From positions 124,001-188,000 of the forward strand of contig CAVSLJ010000001.1 of NCBI GenBank assembly GCA_963728875.1: a stretch of 64,000 bases of DNA. The letters are read 5' to 3'. This stretch comes from DASUPK01 sp963728875. Lineage in GTDB: Bacteria > Actinomycetota > Thermoleophilia > Solirubrobacterales > 70-9. Position numbers and translations under genes: made by a program. The notes under the pieces are model-generated. The model had not been told where the DNA came from and did not search any database. It worked only from the letters and a program-made list of their open reading frames with translations. The first letter of the stretch is position 1. Every line of letters starts with the position of its first letter. Shown here in pieces: positions 17,203 through 24,848 of the stretch.

Positions 17203-18346
17203 TGATCCCCCTCTCTTCCCCATCCGGCGCCGGGCCGATGTCGGTGGCGCGGATCGCCGCTGCCTCCTCGGTGATGTCGATCGCCACCGGACACCAGGTG
17301 ATGCAACGTCCGCAGCCGACGCAGCCGGACGTACCGAACTGGTCGATCCAGGTGGCCAGCTTGTGGGTCATCCACTGCCGGTAACGCGAGGGCGCCGAGT
17401 TGCGGACGCTGCCGCCGTGAAGGTGGGAGTGATCCAGCGTGAAGCAGGAGTCCCACTGCCTCACCCGCTCGGCCTCCTCCCCGGCCAGGTCACTCGTGTC
17501 CTCGACCGTGTGGCAGAAGCAGGTCGGGCAGACGAGGGTGCAGTTGCCGCAGGTGAGGCAGCGCTCGGAGACCTCGTCCCAGCGCGGATGCTCCATGTTG
17601 CGGTAGAGGAGCTCCTTGATCCCATCGGTGTCGAGCTCACGGCCCATCTGCGAGGCGCAGTCCTCCGAGACGGCGGCGGCGGCGCTCAGATCGGCCTCGC
17701 CGGCCTTCGAGGCGCCGATCTCGGCCAGCAGCTCCTCGCCGCGGTCGGAACCCGCTTCGACCAGGAAGCGGTGGTCGCCGTCGAGCAACTCCGTGAGCGC
17801 CAGGTCGTAACCCGACTTCGCCCGCGGCCCGGTGTCCATCGAGACGCAGAAGCAGGTGTTCCCGGCCTTCGAGCAGTTGATCGCGACGATGAAGGCGTCG
17901 CGGCGGCGAGCCTCGTAGTCCGCGTCGGTGTACGAGTCGCCGATGAAGACCTTGTCCTGGACGCCGATCGCGGCCAGATCGCAGGAGCGGACGCCGATGA
18001 ATGCGTAACGCGGCCGCTCCTCGACCTGCTCGGTGTAGGAGATTCCGCCGTCCGCCGCCTTCCGGGCCTTCCAGAGGGTCAGATTGGGCGGGAAGAGGTG
18101 GTGCTTCCAGGAGTTGGGCCCGTTGTTGAAACCGAAGAGCGCGCCGTCATCCCGCTCGCGCAGCCGGTAGGTGCCTCCCTCCTGCTCGTCCGTGACCCCC
18201 TCGGGGAGCTCGGCGGCCGAGGAGATCTCCTCGTAGAGGATCGCGCCGTCGCGGACGTGAGGCCCGACCACCGTGTATCCGCGCTCGCAGAGCAGGGCAA
18301 CCAGCTCATCGAGCGCTGCACGGGTGATCACGGACGCGTCCTGCAT
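17189..18346 (-). CDS. hyhB: Hydrogenase beta subunit, 4Fe-4S dicluster protein (HyhB/AsrA-like), first gene of the operon
   Basis: This 385-residue iron-sulfur subunit resembles sulfhydrogenase beta and anaerobic sulfite reductase A. Two 4Fe-4S motifs lie near the C-terminus, CLTCGNCTLVCP and CVGCGRCITWCP, and further conserved parts are FIGVRSCDLAAIGVQDKVF near residue 120 and NCSKAGNTCFC near 170. Together with the gamma flavoprotein it forms the NADP-reactive module of group 3b hydrogenases. The ATG at 18346 has an AGG nine bases before it; a TTG at 18358 is possible. The gene leads a seven-gene minus-strand operon and diverges from the CBS-domain gene, with an inverted repeat between them. 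Confidence 0.9.
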   Translation of the reverse strand: MQDASVITRAALDELVALLCERGYTVVGPHVRDGAILYEEISSAAELPEGVTDEQEGGTYRLRERDDGALFGFNNGPNSWKHHLFPPNLTLWKARKAADGGISYTEQVEERPRYAFIGVRSCDLAAIGVQDKVFIGDSYTDADYEARRRDAFIVAINCSKAGNTCFCVSMDTGPRAKSGYDLALTELLDGDHRFLVEAGSDRGEELLAEIGASKAGEADLSAAAAVSEDCASQMGRELDTDGIKELLYRNMEHPRWDEVSERCLTCGNCTLVCPTCFCHTVEDTSDLAGEEAERVRQWDSCFTLDHSHLHGGSVRNSAPSRYRQWMTHKLATWIDQFGTSGCVGCGRCITWCPVAIDITEEAAAIRATDIGPAPDGEERGISADH

Positions 18347-18385
18347 CGTGCCTGTCAAGCCTACGCGTCCGCGAGCGGGATCGGG

Positions 18386-18406
18386 GATCCGTGCCGACCA
18401 CGGATC
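18386..18406. promoter_or_regulatory. Inverted repeat GATCCGTG-N5-CACGGATC, candidate operator, copy 1
   Basis: A perfect 8-base inverted repeat with spacer CCGAC sits in the 92-base gap between the divergent hydrogenase operon and CBS gene. A near-copy occurs in the next divergent gap at 19252-19272. The position suits a shared operator for a dimeric regulator. The sequence does not resemble the mycobacterial DosR box or a Crp/FNR site. Confidence 0.55.
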
Positions 18407-18438
18407 TGAGCCCGCCGCCGAGCGATTAGGGTTGCGGC

Positions 18439-18861
18439 ATGGAACGCAGCTACTACGGCCCCGCGTTCGAGGACGCGAAGGTCCACGACGTCATGCGGGT
18501 CGGCGTCGTCACCTGCCGACCCGAGACCAAGCTCGCCGACGTCGCGCGGATGATGGTCGGCTACGACGTCCATTCGATCGTCGTGGCGGAGGTCGGCAAA
18601 GCGACGCCCTGGGGAATCGTCACGAGCCTGGACCTGGCCCGAACGCCCGACCAACTCGACTCACTCACCGCCGGCGACGTCGCCAGCACCGACCTGGTCA
18701 CGATCAAGTCGGATGAGTCGCTCGAAAAGGCGGCCAAGCTGATGGCCGAGCACGGGATCTCCCACCTGATCGCCGTCCAGCCGGACGCGGACGCGGATCG
18801 GCCGGCGGGGATGATCTCCTCGCGCGATCTGGCCGCAGCCATCGCGTACGGCCGCTCCTGA
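18439..18861 (+). CDS. Two-CBS-domain protein (Hrp1-like)
   Basis: The 140-residue protein consists of a pair of CBS domains: the first around VHDVMRVGVVTCRPETKLADVARMM and TPWGIVTSLDLAR, the second around AGDVASTDLVTIKSDESLEKAAKLM and PAGMISSRDLAAA. Such stand-alone pairs bind adenine nucleotides and sense energy state; M. tuberculosis Hrp1 (Rv2626c) is a strongly hypoxia-induced DosR-regulon member of the same size. The gene diverges from the hydrogenase operon across a perfect inverted repeat, suggesting common control. A partner protein cannot be named from the sequence. Confidence 0.88.
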   Translation: MERSYYGPAFEDAKVHDVMRVGVVTCRPETKLADVARMMVGYDVHSIVVAEVGKATPWGIVTSLDLARTPDQLDSLTAGDVASTDLVTIKSDESLEKAAKLMAEHGISHLIAVQPDADADRPAGMISSRDLAAAIAYGRS

Positions 18862-18867
18862 TCCGAT

Positions 18868-18886
18868 CCGCTGACCCGGTCAGCGG
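18868..18886. terminator. Palindromic hairpin between convergent CBS and DUF779 genes
   Basis: CCGCTGACC-C-GGTCAGCGG is a perfect 9-base inverted repeat, which in RNA would fold as a seven-pair stem with a five-base loop. It overlaps the stop of the minus-strand gene. No T-tract follows, so a two-way terminator role is likely but unproven. Confidence 0.5.
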
Positions 18887-19218
18887 GTGACGAAGTGGGC
18901 CTCCTCGAGGCCCTCGAGGGAATACGAGCTCGCCGGGCCGGGCTCCACGTCGATGAGAAGGGTCGGCTCGCCCCAGTCCTCGTACTGCTCGCGGTCGGCG
19001 TAGAAGGCGGCGCCGCCGATCTCGCCGAGCTTGACGTCGTCATCGCCCGGCAGCAACTCGGCTCGGCTCAGGCACGTCGCCGTGGACCCCTCGCCACATT
19101 CTCCGGATTGGAAGAACGCGACATCGCCGTGCTTCTCGCGCAGGCGCGCGATCAATTCGAGCGCCTCCGGGGTCGCTTTGACCCGCCGGATCGCGAATCT
19201 CGTCATCGGCACGGTCAT
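18880..19218 (-). CDS. DUF779 family protein
   Basis: The 112-residue protein shows the DUF779 pattern: a helix (TPEALELIARLREKHGDVAFFQS) followed by GECGEGSTATCLSRAEL, the LGEIGGAAFYADREQYEDWG core, and YSLEGLEEAHFVTR at the end. Family members are often encoded beside aldehyde dehydrogenases, but no molecular role is established. The usual Gly-Cys-Cys of the cysteine loop reads Gly-Glu-Cys here, so only part of the cysteine set is kept. It diverges from the coiled-coil gene, with the second copy of the inverted repeat in the 146-base gap. Confidence 0.82.
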   Translation of the reverse strand: MTVPMTRFAIRRVKATPEALELIARLREKHGDVAFFQSGECGEGSTATCLSRAELLPGDDDVKLGEIGGAAFYADREQYEDWGEPTLLIDVEPGPASSYSLEGLEEAHFVTR

Positions 19219-19251
19219 CCCGTCAAGCGAATCAGAGCGATGGTCGCCCCG

Positions 19252-19272
19252 TATCCGTGCTCACCACGTAAC
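19252..19272. promoter_or_regulatory. Inverted repeat TATCCGTG-N5-CACGTAAC, candidate operator, copy 2
   Basis: The left half agrees with copy 1 at seven of eight bases, the spacer length is the same (CTCAC), and the right half keeps CACG. It lies between the divergent DUF779 and coiled-coil/response-regulator genes, about 34 bases before the former and 93 before the latter. Same regulator as copy 1 is inferred. Confidence 0.45.
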
Positions 19273-19364
19273 CGCAATCCCGGTGTTCTCCACTGATGTT
19301 CGCGGCGGACGGCCGATCAAGACTGCCGGGTGAAACACGGAACCACAACCAAAGGAGGAAACCC

Positions 19365-19724
19365 ATGGCAAGCAACACCGCTGAGAAGAGCCAGGCCGGC
19401 GCTGCCGACCATCTCGAGGATGCGCTCGAGGACCTGAACAAGGCACGCGAGACCGCCCAGGAGGAGCTCCGGACGTCGATCGACTCGGCGATCAGCCGGG
19501 CCCGCGAGGCCCTTGACGATCTCCGGTCTGACACCGAGGACCGCGCCGAAAGCCTGCGGGAGCGGGTCAAGAACCAGGCGGCCGACTGGCAGCACGCCCT
19601 GGAGGACGCGACCGAGGATGCCCGCCGTGAGCTGGGCGTCCGGGCCGTCAAGGCGCAGCGCAGCAAGGACGCGCTCGACGTGATGGCCGACGAGATCAAG
19701 CACCACAAGAAGGAGATTGCATAG
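19365..19724 (+). CDS. Small coiled-coil (apolipoprotein/phasin-like) protein
   Basis: The 119-residue protein is almost entirely amphipathic helix, with heptad-like runs such as DALEDLNKARETAQEELR and ALDDLRSDTEDRAESLRERV, no cysteine and no signal peptide. The composition resembles apolipoprotein A-like or phasin-like granule coats and also stress coiled-coil proteins; there is no specific family match that I recognise. The Shine-Dalgarno is the best in the window (AAAGGAGG, seven bases before ATG 19365), implying high expression. The response regulator starts one base after its stop, so they share a transcript. In an island with a wax-ester synthase, coating of lipid inclusions is a reasonable but unproven job. 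Confidence 0.75.
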   Translation: MASNTAEKSQAGAADHLEDALEDLNKARETAQEELRTSIDSAISRAREALDDLRSDTEDRAESLRERVKNQAADWQHALEDATEDARRELGVRAVKAQRSKDALDVMADEIKHHKKEIA

Positions 19725-19725
19725 C

Positions 19726-20403
19726 GTGCCCGATGTCGATCTGATGACCCCTCCCCCGGAAGCCGCAAGCCAACCCGAGACGATCACGATCATCCTCGCG
19801 GATGACCACGAGATCGTCAGGGATGGCCTGCGGCGAATCGTCGAGGCGGAGGGTGACATGGAGGTCGTGGCCGAGGCTGGGGATGCCGAGAACGCACGTC
19901 GGCGAACCTCTGGCCTGAAGCCGACCGTCCTGGTGCTCGACCTGAACATGCCGGGCGAACCCAGCCTGGCGTCGATCCCGAAGATCCACGAGGGCTCGCC
20001 GGACACGGCCGTGGTCGTCCTGACGATGCAGGACGACCCGGCGTTCGCCCGCGAGGCCTTCCGAGTCGGCGCCACGGCGTTCGTGGTGAAGCACGCCGCC
20101 GGCTCGGAGCTGGTCGACGCGATCCGCGCTGCGTCACGCGGTGAGACCTACATCAACCCGGTGCTCGGAGCTCGACTGGCCGCAGCGCCGGAGGGCCCAC
20201 CCGGGGGACTCACCCCTCGGGAGATCGAGGTCCTGCGCCAGGTCGCGGCCGGCTACACCAACCCTGAGATCGCCGAGAAGCTGGTGATCAGCATCAGGAC
20301 CGTCGAGACGCACCGGGCGGCGATCCACCGCAAGCTGGGCACGAGCAGCCGTGCCGAGGTGGTCGCGTTCGCGCGCGACCACGGACTGGTCGAAGATCAG
20401 TAA
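19726..20403 (+). CDS. NarL/LuxR-family response regulator (DosR/DevR-like)
   Basis: The 225-residue regulator has a receiver domain (ILADDHEIVRDG, phosphoacceptor Asp72 in VLVLDLNMPG, conserved Lys122) and a C-terminal LuxR-type helix-turn-helix (LTPREIEVLRQVAAGYTNPEIA, then SIRTVETHRAAIHRKLG). It probably pairs with the convergent two-GAF kinase, whose gene it overlaps by seven bases at the 3' ends. GTG 19726 has AAGGAG upstream inside the coiled-coil gene; an ATG at 19744 is an alternative. By analogy with mycobacterial DosR it could control the hydrogenase, CBS, stress-protein and lipid genes around it, but no match to the DosR box was seen. Confidence 0.9.
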   Translation: MPDVDLMTPPPEAASQPETITIILADDHEIVRDGLRRIVEAEGDMEVVAEAGDAENARRRTSGLKPTVLVLDLNMPGEPSLASIPKIHEGSPDTAVVVLTMQDDPAFAREAFRVGATAFVVKHAAGSELVDAIRAASRGETYINPVLGARLAAAPEGPPGGLTPREIEVLRQVAAGYTNPEIAEKLVISIRTVETHRAAIHRKLGTSSRAEVVAFARDHGLVEDQ

Positions 20404-22079
20404 CGGTCAGAGGCGCGCGACCCGTCAACGCGGCTCGAGCTCTGGCCGCCGGCCGGAGGTCGATTGGCGAGCGCCAGCTTGGCCCGGACCTCGGTCCCCC
20501 GGCCGGTCGCGGATTCGATCTCGATGTGGCCGCCCGAGAGGGTGACCCGCTCCTCCATCCCGATCAGCCCGAAGCTCCGCTCCGCCGTGTCCGGATCGAA
20601 GCCGCTGCCGTCGTCGGCGACGATCACCTCGACGGTCGCTTCATCCCGGGAGACCGTGACGGAGATCCGGCCCGGCTCGGCGTGCTTGATCGCGTTGTTG
20701 GTCGCCTCCTGGACGAGCCGGTAGATCGTCGCCTCGAGCTCGGCGGGCAGGCGAGCGGGCCCTGACTCGCCCTGGCGGGCGAGGTCGACGTCCACGTCGA
20801 TGTCGACGCTGAACCTCTCGCTCGATTGGCGAGCGAGCGCCTCGATGGCGGCTCCTATGCCCAGGTCGTCCAGTGCCGCCGGACGGAGCTCAGTGATCAG
20901 CCCCTGGAGGTTGCGAATACCTCGGTCGACATGCTCGATCGCAAGCCGGCTTGACTCCAGGGACACCTCAGGGTCCTGCTTGGCCACCGACGACTCCAAC
21001 AGCACACGCAGCGCGCCGAGCTCCTGGAGCGTCTCGTCGTGGAGCTCCCGCGCCCACCGCTGTCGCTCCCGCTCGGACGCCTTAATCGACAGCTGCACCT
21101 TCTCGGCCTCAACGGCCTGCACCGTCACGATCGTGGTCGCCGTGCTGGTGGCGAAAGATCTGAAAACGCGCTCGTCGTCGCCGTCGAAATCCCCGTCCCG
21201 GGTCCCCAGGGCGACGAGCAGCCCACGCGGGCGGCCGCGGAGCTCGAGCTGGGCGACCAGGCTGGGCAGTCCCCGCAACTCGGGCACCTCCGCCTGAAGG
21301 TCGTTCAGCCATGCCTCTCCGTCGGAGAGGCGATGGCCGATCACGGACTCGGGGCTCTCTCCCGCTGCCGCGAGGACCTCGAGCTCGGACCCGTCCGAGA
21401 GCAGCAGCATCGAGCGGCGGGCACCGACGACGCCACGCCCGCGCTTTGCGATCAGCTCGAGCAGGCCGTCGAGGTCGATTCCGCTGGCGACCGTCCGTGC
21501 GATGTCCGAGGCCGCCTCCAGCCCGCCGAGCGCCTTCTGGAGCTCTCCGGCTCTTCGATCGAGCCCCTCGTAGAGGCGGGCGTTCTCGATCGCAACACCG
21601 GCCCAAGCGGCGAGCACGATCACGAGCTGCTCGTCGGTGTCGTCGAACTCCGCGCCGTCCTTCTTCTCGGTCAGGTACAGGTTTCCCCAGGCCACTCCTC
21701 GGACGATCACGGGCGTGCCCAGGAAGGTCCGCATCTCGGGATGGTTCGGCGGGAAGCCGTACGAGCGCGGATAGGCCCCGACGTCCGGCAGGCGCAGCGG
21801 GCGGGGATCGCGGATCAGCTCGCCGAGCACACCTCGGCCCCGGGGCAGCGGGCCGATCTTGCGCCGGGTCTCCTCGTCGATGCCGGAGTGCAGGAACCGC
21901 TCGAGACCACTCTTGTCCTCGTCGAGGATGCCGAGAGCCGCGTACTTGGCGTCGGTCAGATCGCGGGCGGCGTCGAGGACGCGGCGGAGCAGCGTCTCCA
22001 GGTCGAGCTCGGACACGATCGTCCGCCCTACCTCGAGCAACTGCTCGAGCCGCTCATCCGTGAGCGGGGTCTCCGTCAT
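20397..22079 (-). CDS. Two-GAF sensor histidine kinase (DosS/DevS-like)
   Basis: The 560-residue protein has two GAF domains (about 15-170 and 185-325) and a HisKA_3/HATPase transmitter: phosphoacceptor His347 in ARELHDETLQELG, N-box RLVQEATNNAIKHA, G-boxes VADDGSGFDP and FGLIGMEERV. No membrane helix is present. GAF-A carries GFPPNHPEMRTFLGTP and GNLYLTEKKDG, segments diagnostic of mycobacterial DosS/DosT, where a histidine in this loop region ligates a gas-sensing heme; His113 is the candidate here. The ATG at 22079 has AAGGTGG upstream; a GTG at 22103 would add eight residues. Likely partner is the convergent response regulator. A redox or oxygen-sensing role is inferred. Confidence 0.88.
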   Translation of the reverse strand: MTETPLTDERLEQLLEVGRTIVSELDLETLLRRVLDAARDLTDAKYAALGILDEDKSGLERFLHSGIDEETRRKIGPLPRGRGVLGELIRDPRPLRLPDVGAYPRSYGFPPNHPEMRTFLGTPVIVRGVAWGNLYLTEKKDGAEFDDTDEQLVIVLAAWAGVAIENARLYEGLDRRAGELQKALGGLEAASDIARTVASGIDLDGLLELIAKRGRGVVGARRSMLLLSDGSELEVLAAAGESPESVIGHRLSDGEAWLNDLQAEVPELRGLPSLVAQLELRGRPRGLLVALGTRDGDFDGDDERVFRSFATSTATTIVTVQAVEAEKVQLSIKASERERQRWARELHDETLQELGALRVLLESSVAKQDPEVSLESSRLAIEHVDRGIRNLQGLITELRPAALDDLGIGAAIEALARQSSERFSVDIDVDVDLARQGESGPARLPAELEATIYRLVQEATNNAIKHAEPGRISVTVSRDEATVEVIVADDGSGFDPDTAERSFGLIGMEERVTLSGGHIEIESATGRGTEVRAKLALANRPPAGGQSSSRVDGSRASDRY

Positions 22080-22190
22080 CTCTCGCACCACCTTCTGCGG
22101 CACGCCAGGCCGCGTATAAGTCGTGGCATCGGGCTATCCGGCCTTCCGGACGTGCGGTACCACTACAGAGTACTCGCGTAGAGTCGGCTG

Positions 22191-23201
22191 ATGGATGCCG
22201 GGCTCGCGATCGCGGTCCTTCTCGCTCTCGGCTTCGCGGTCACGAACGGCCTGCACGACGCCTCCAACGCGATCGCGACCCTCGTCGCCACCCGCGCCGC
22301 CACGCCCCTTCAGGCGATCCTGATGGCGACCTTCTTCAACCTCCTCGGCCCTCTGCTCGTGGGAGCGGCCGTCGCCGACACGATCGGCGGCATCGTCACG
22401 GTGTCGCCGTCGGTCGCCGTGGAGGTGATCGGCTCGGGGCTGGCGGCGGCCACCGCCTGGAACCTGACCACCTGGCGGCTCGGTCTCCCATCGAGCTCGG
22501 GGCACGCCCTGGTCGGCGGGCTGGTCGGAGCCGCTCTCGTCGAGGGAGGAACCGGCGCCGTCAACTGGGGCGGCCTCGACGGCATCCACCCCGTCGGTGT
22601 CTTCGGCACGCTGATCGCCCTCGCGGCGTCCCCGGTTCTCGGAGGCCTCGCCGCGCTGATCGTGATCCGGGCCCTTCGCCGCGCCGCACGACGGGCGACG
22701 AGTCGCTGGCGGGGCCGCGTGCAGGGCGGGCAGTGGGTCACCTCGGCGGCTCTCTCCTTCAGCCATGGAGCCAACGACGCGCAGAAGTCGGTCGGGGTGG
22801 TGGCCGCGCTCCTGCTCGCGGACGGCAAGATCGACTCGCTCTCGGCGCCCACCTGGGTGATCGTGGCCTGCTCCGCCGCGTTGACCATGGGCACTGCGCT
22901 GGGCGGCTGGCGGATCATTCGGACCGTGGGCCGCCGCATCTACCGGATCAAACCCCTCGAGGGACTCTCGAGCCAGTCATCGTCCGCCGGCGTCATCCTC
23001 GGCGCCTCCTTCCTGGGGGCCCCGGTGTCCACCAGCCAGGTGGTCGCATCCTCGGTAGTCGGGATCGGCGTGGGCCGGCGACGGCTGCGCCACGTCAATT
23101 GGGAGATAGTTAGGCAGATCGGAATTGCGTGGCTCATCACACTGCCCGCCTCGGCGGCGCTCGCGGCCGCCGTCCTCGGCCTCTGGAGGCTGCTGACATG
23201 A
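22191..23201 (+). CDS. pit: PiT-family inorganic phosphate transporter
   Basis: A polytopic membrane protein of 336 residues. The duplicated PiT signature is present in both halves: NGLHDASNAIATLVATRA near residue 19 and FSHGANDAQKSVGVVAALL near residue 190, with a basic cytoplasmic loop between the halves (RALRRAARRATSRWRG). It imports phosphate with a cation down the proton or sodium gradient. The ATG at 22191 follows a short gap to the divergent sensor kinase. Its stop overlaps the DUF47 gene (ATGA), the standard pit-DUF47 pairing. Confidence 0.92.
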   Translation: MDAGLAIAVLLALGFAVTNGLHDASNAIATLVATRAATPLQAILMATFFNLLGPLLVGAAVADTIGGIVTVSPSVAVEVIGSGLAAATAWNLTTWRLGLPSSSGHALVGGLVGAALVEGGTGAVNWGGLDGIHPVGVFGTLIALAASPVLGGLAALIVIRALRRAARRATSRWRGRVQGGQWVTSAALSFSHGANDAQKSVGVVAALLLADGKIDSLSAPTWVIVACSAALTMGTALGGWRIIRTVGRRIYRIKPLEGLSSQSSSAGVILGASFLGAPVSTSQVVASSVVGIGVGRRRLRHVNWEIVRQIGIAWLITLPASAALAAAVLGLWRLLT

Positions 23202-23818
23202 GCGCGCCTGAAGACCGGCGCTGGTTCCTGCCGGCCACTCCCGACGTGGTCGGCCTCCTCCGGCGCCAGGCTGCCGTGACGCTCGAGGGGCTGGAGGCCC
23301 TCTCCCGGTGGGCGGCTGGCGACGCGGACGCCGCGCAGGCCGTTCGCGACGCCGAGTCCCGTGGCGACACCGCCAAGCGCGACGTGCTGAACGCCGTGCG
23401 CGAGGCCTTCATCCTCCAGCTCGAGCCCGAGGACGTCTTCACGCTCTCTCGTGGGATCGACTGGCTGCTCGACCATGGACGTGACCTGATCGAGGAGGCC
23501 GACGCCATGGAGGTTGCGCCCACCCCGGGTATCGCAGAGATGGTGGGCCTGATGTGCGAGGCGACGCGCCAGATCGATCACGCGATCGGACTGCTCGGAC
23601 ATGACGAGGACGAGGCGACCCGGGCCGCGGACACGGCGATCAAGACCGCCCGCCGGCTGGAGCACATCTACTACAGGGAGACGGCGAGCCTGCTGGAGGT
23701 GGAGCGGATGCGCGAGCGCATCGGACTTCGAGAGCTCTACCGCCGGTGCGACCGCATCAGCGAGGTGCTGATCGACGTGGCCGAGCGCGTCGTCTACGCG
23801 GTCGTCAAGGAGAGCTGA
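23198..23818 (+). CDS. DUF47/PhoU-like Pit accessory protein
   Basis: This all-helical protein of 206 residues belongs to the DUF47 family (TIGR00153), PhoU relatives encoded with Pit transporters. Typical acidic/helical features are LLRRQAAVTLEGLEALSRW, AVRDAESRGDTAKRDVL and LEPEDVFTLSRGIDWLLD, and a final RISEVLIDVAERVVYAVVK. It probably gates or regulates the transporter on the cytoplasmic side. The ATG shares bases with the pit stop codon. Confidence 0.9.
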   Translation: MSAPEDRRWFLPATPDVVGLLRRQAAVTLEGLEALSRWAAGDADAAQAVRDAESRGDTAKRDVLNAVREAFILQLEPEDVFTLSRGIDWLLDHGRDLIEEADAMEVAPTPGIAEMVGLMCEATRQIDHAIGLLGHDEDEATRAADTAIKTARRLEHIYYRETASLLEVERMRERIGLRELYRRCDRISEVLIDVAERVVYAVVKES

Positions 23819-23860
23819 GGCTCCCCTTTGGAGGCACCCGGCTGTGCCAGGAGGCCTCGA

Positions 23861-24733
23861 TCAGCCTCCCTTGGCCCCGATGCCATGCTGCAGATCCGGG
23901 GCCGGGGCGCTCGAGCCGCCTCCCCCGCTTCCACCGCCGCCTCCGCTCGGCGCCGGGGAGGGCGTGGCGGGCGCCGTGATCGGCTGGCTCCCGGCCGTCA
24001 CGCTCTTCGCCCTCGCCTTGGCGGCGGCCTTTCTCGCGGCGGCGGCTGCAGCAGCGGCAGCCGCCGCACGCTCGCGTTTCCGCTCAGCGGCTCTCCGGGC
24101 CTCGGCAGCCGCCGCCTTCCGGGCTTGCACGCGAGAGCGGTGGATTGCAGCCGGGGGACCCAGCGAATTCGAGACCGCGATGGCAGGCTGTAGGCGGGCG
24201 GCTTGGGTGCCGGAGCTGGTGCTCAAGCTCACCGCGATCAGAGCGATTGTGGTCACCCCGAGCGCCGCCAGGATTGGCCAGTAGATACGTGCGCCCAGCG
24301 AGAGATGAGATCGCTGCACGCGGGGTCGCGGCACGCGGGGTCGCTGCATGCGGGGTCGCTGCACGCGGGGTCGCTGCACTCGAGGCGCGATCCGTGCGGC
24401 CAAGGGGGCCGGCGGTTCCACGCTGAGGGCGACCGAGAGCTGCTCCAGGATCTCTGCACTTGGCGGATACCCCTGCTCGATACGTGCGACGGTCGACGGA
24501 CTCGTGTTGATTCTCTCCGCGAGCTTTCTCTGGGTCAGCCCCAACCTGGCGCGCTCGTTGGCGACCAGAGCGCCAAAAACAGCCCCTCCGCTCGTAACGG
24601 ATTCGGAAGACGGGCTGAATCTCCGCTTCGTGGAACCATTCTCAGTGTCGATCGGGAATCGCGAGCTCGATCGCTTTGCCGGCCGGAGGTCGGTCTTGCG
24701 CGTCGCTGATGTGCCTGGCTTCCTCTCACCCAC
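23861..24733 (-). CDS. Membrane-anchored XRE-family protein with PRVQR repeats (paralogue 1)
   Basis: The order in 290 residues is a basic, disordered leader (1-50); an XRE helix-turn-helix (RARLGLTQRKLAERINTSPS, about 61-80, then VARIEQG); five copies of a five-residue Pro-Arg repeat (about 117-141); one transmembrane helix (about 151-170); a segment starting LQPAIAVSNSLGPPAAIHRS; an Ala/Arg/Lys-rich helix; and a Gly/Ser/Pro tail. Topology is therefore HTH inside and tail outside, as in RodZ, though no RodZ outer domain is recognisable. A paralogue with the same order lies at 26112-27203. The GTG start at 24733 has no clear ribosome site. Function unknown; a cell-shape or envelope role is speculation. 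Confidence 0.72.
   Translation of the reverse strand: MGERKPGTSATRKTDLRPAKRSSSRFPIDTENGSTKRRFSPSSESVTSGGAVFGALVANERARLGLTQRKLAERINTSPSTVARIEQGYPPSAEILEQLSVALSVEPPAPLAARIAPRVQRPRVQRPRMQRPRVPRPRVQRSHLSLGARIYWPILAALGVTTIALIAVSLSTSSGTQAARLQPAIAVSNSLGPPAAIHRSRVQARKAAAAEARRAAERKRERAAAAAAAAAAARKAAAKARAKSVTAGSQPITAPATPSPAPSGGGGGSGGGGSSAPAPDLQHGIGAKGG
24314..24373 (-). repeat. 15-bp tandem repeat, four units, inside the XRE membrane protein gene
   Basis: Four consecutive 15-base units of the form CTGCACGCGGGGTCG with one or two changes are followed by a degraded fifth. They encode the repeated Pro-Arg-Val-Gln-Arg segment. Being in frame and without spacers they are a coding microsatellite, not a CRISPR array. 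Confidence 0.9.
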
Positions 24734-24848
24734 AATCGGTTACCACCGCGCGGAATCCCGCTTTAGAAGGACCCTTGATAGTGGACAAATATCGACTCCG
24801 TTCAGAGTAGACGAGGCGGCGAGATCCTGTAACGGGCGTCACCGCCTT

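Noticed and set aside
24314..24387. Tandem 15-bp repeats as a CRISPR array
   Set aside because: Units are directly adjacent without spacers, in frame, and encode a protein repeat; no cas genes are present.
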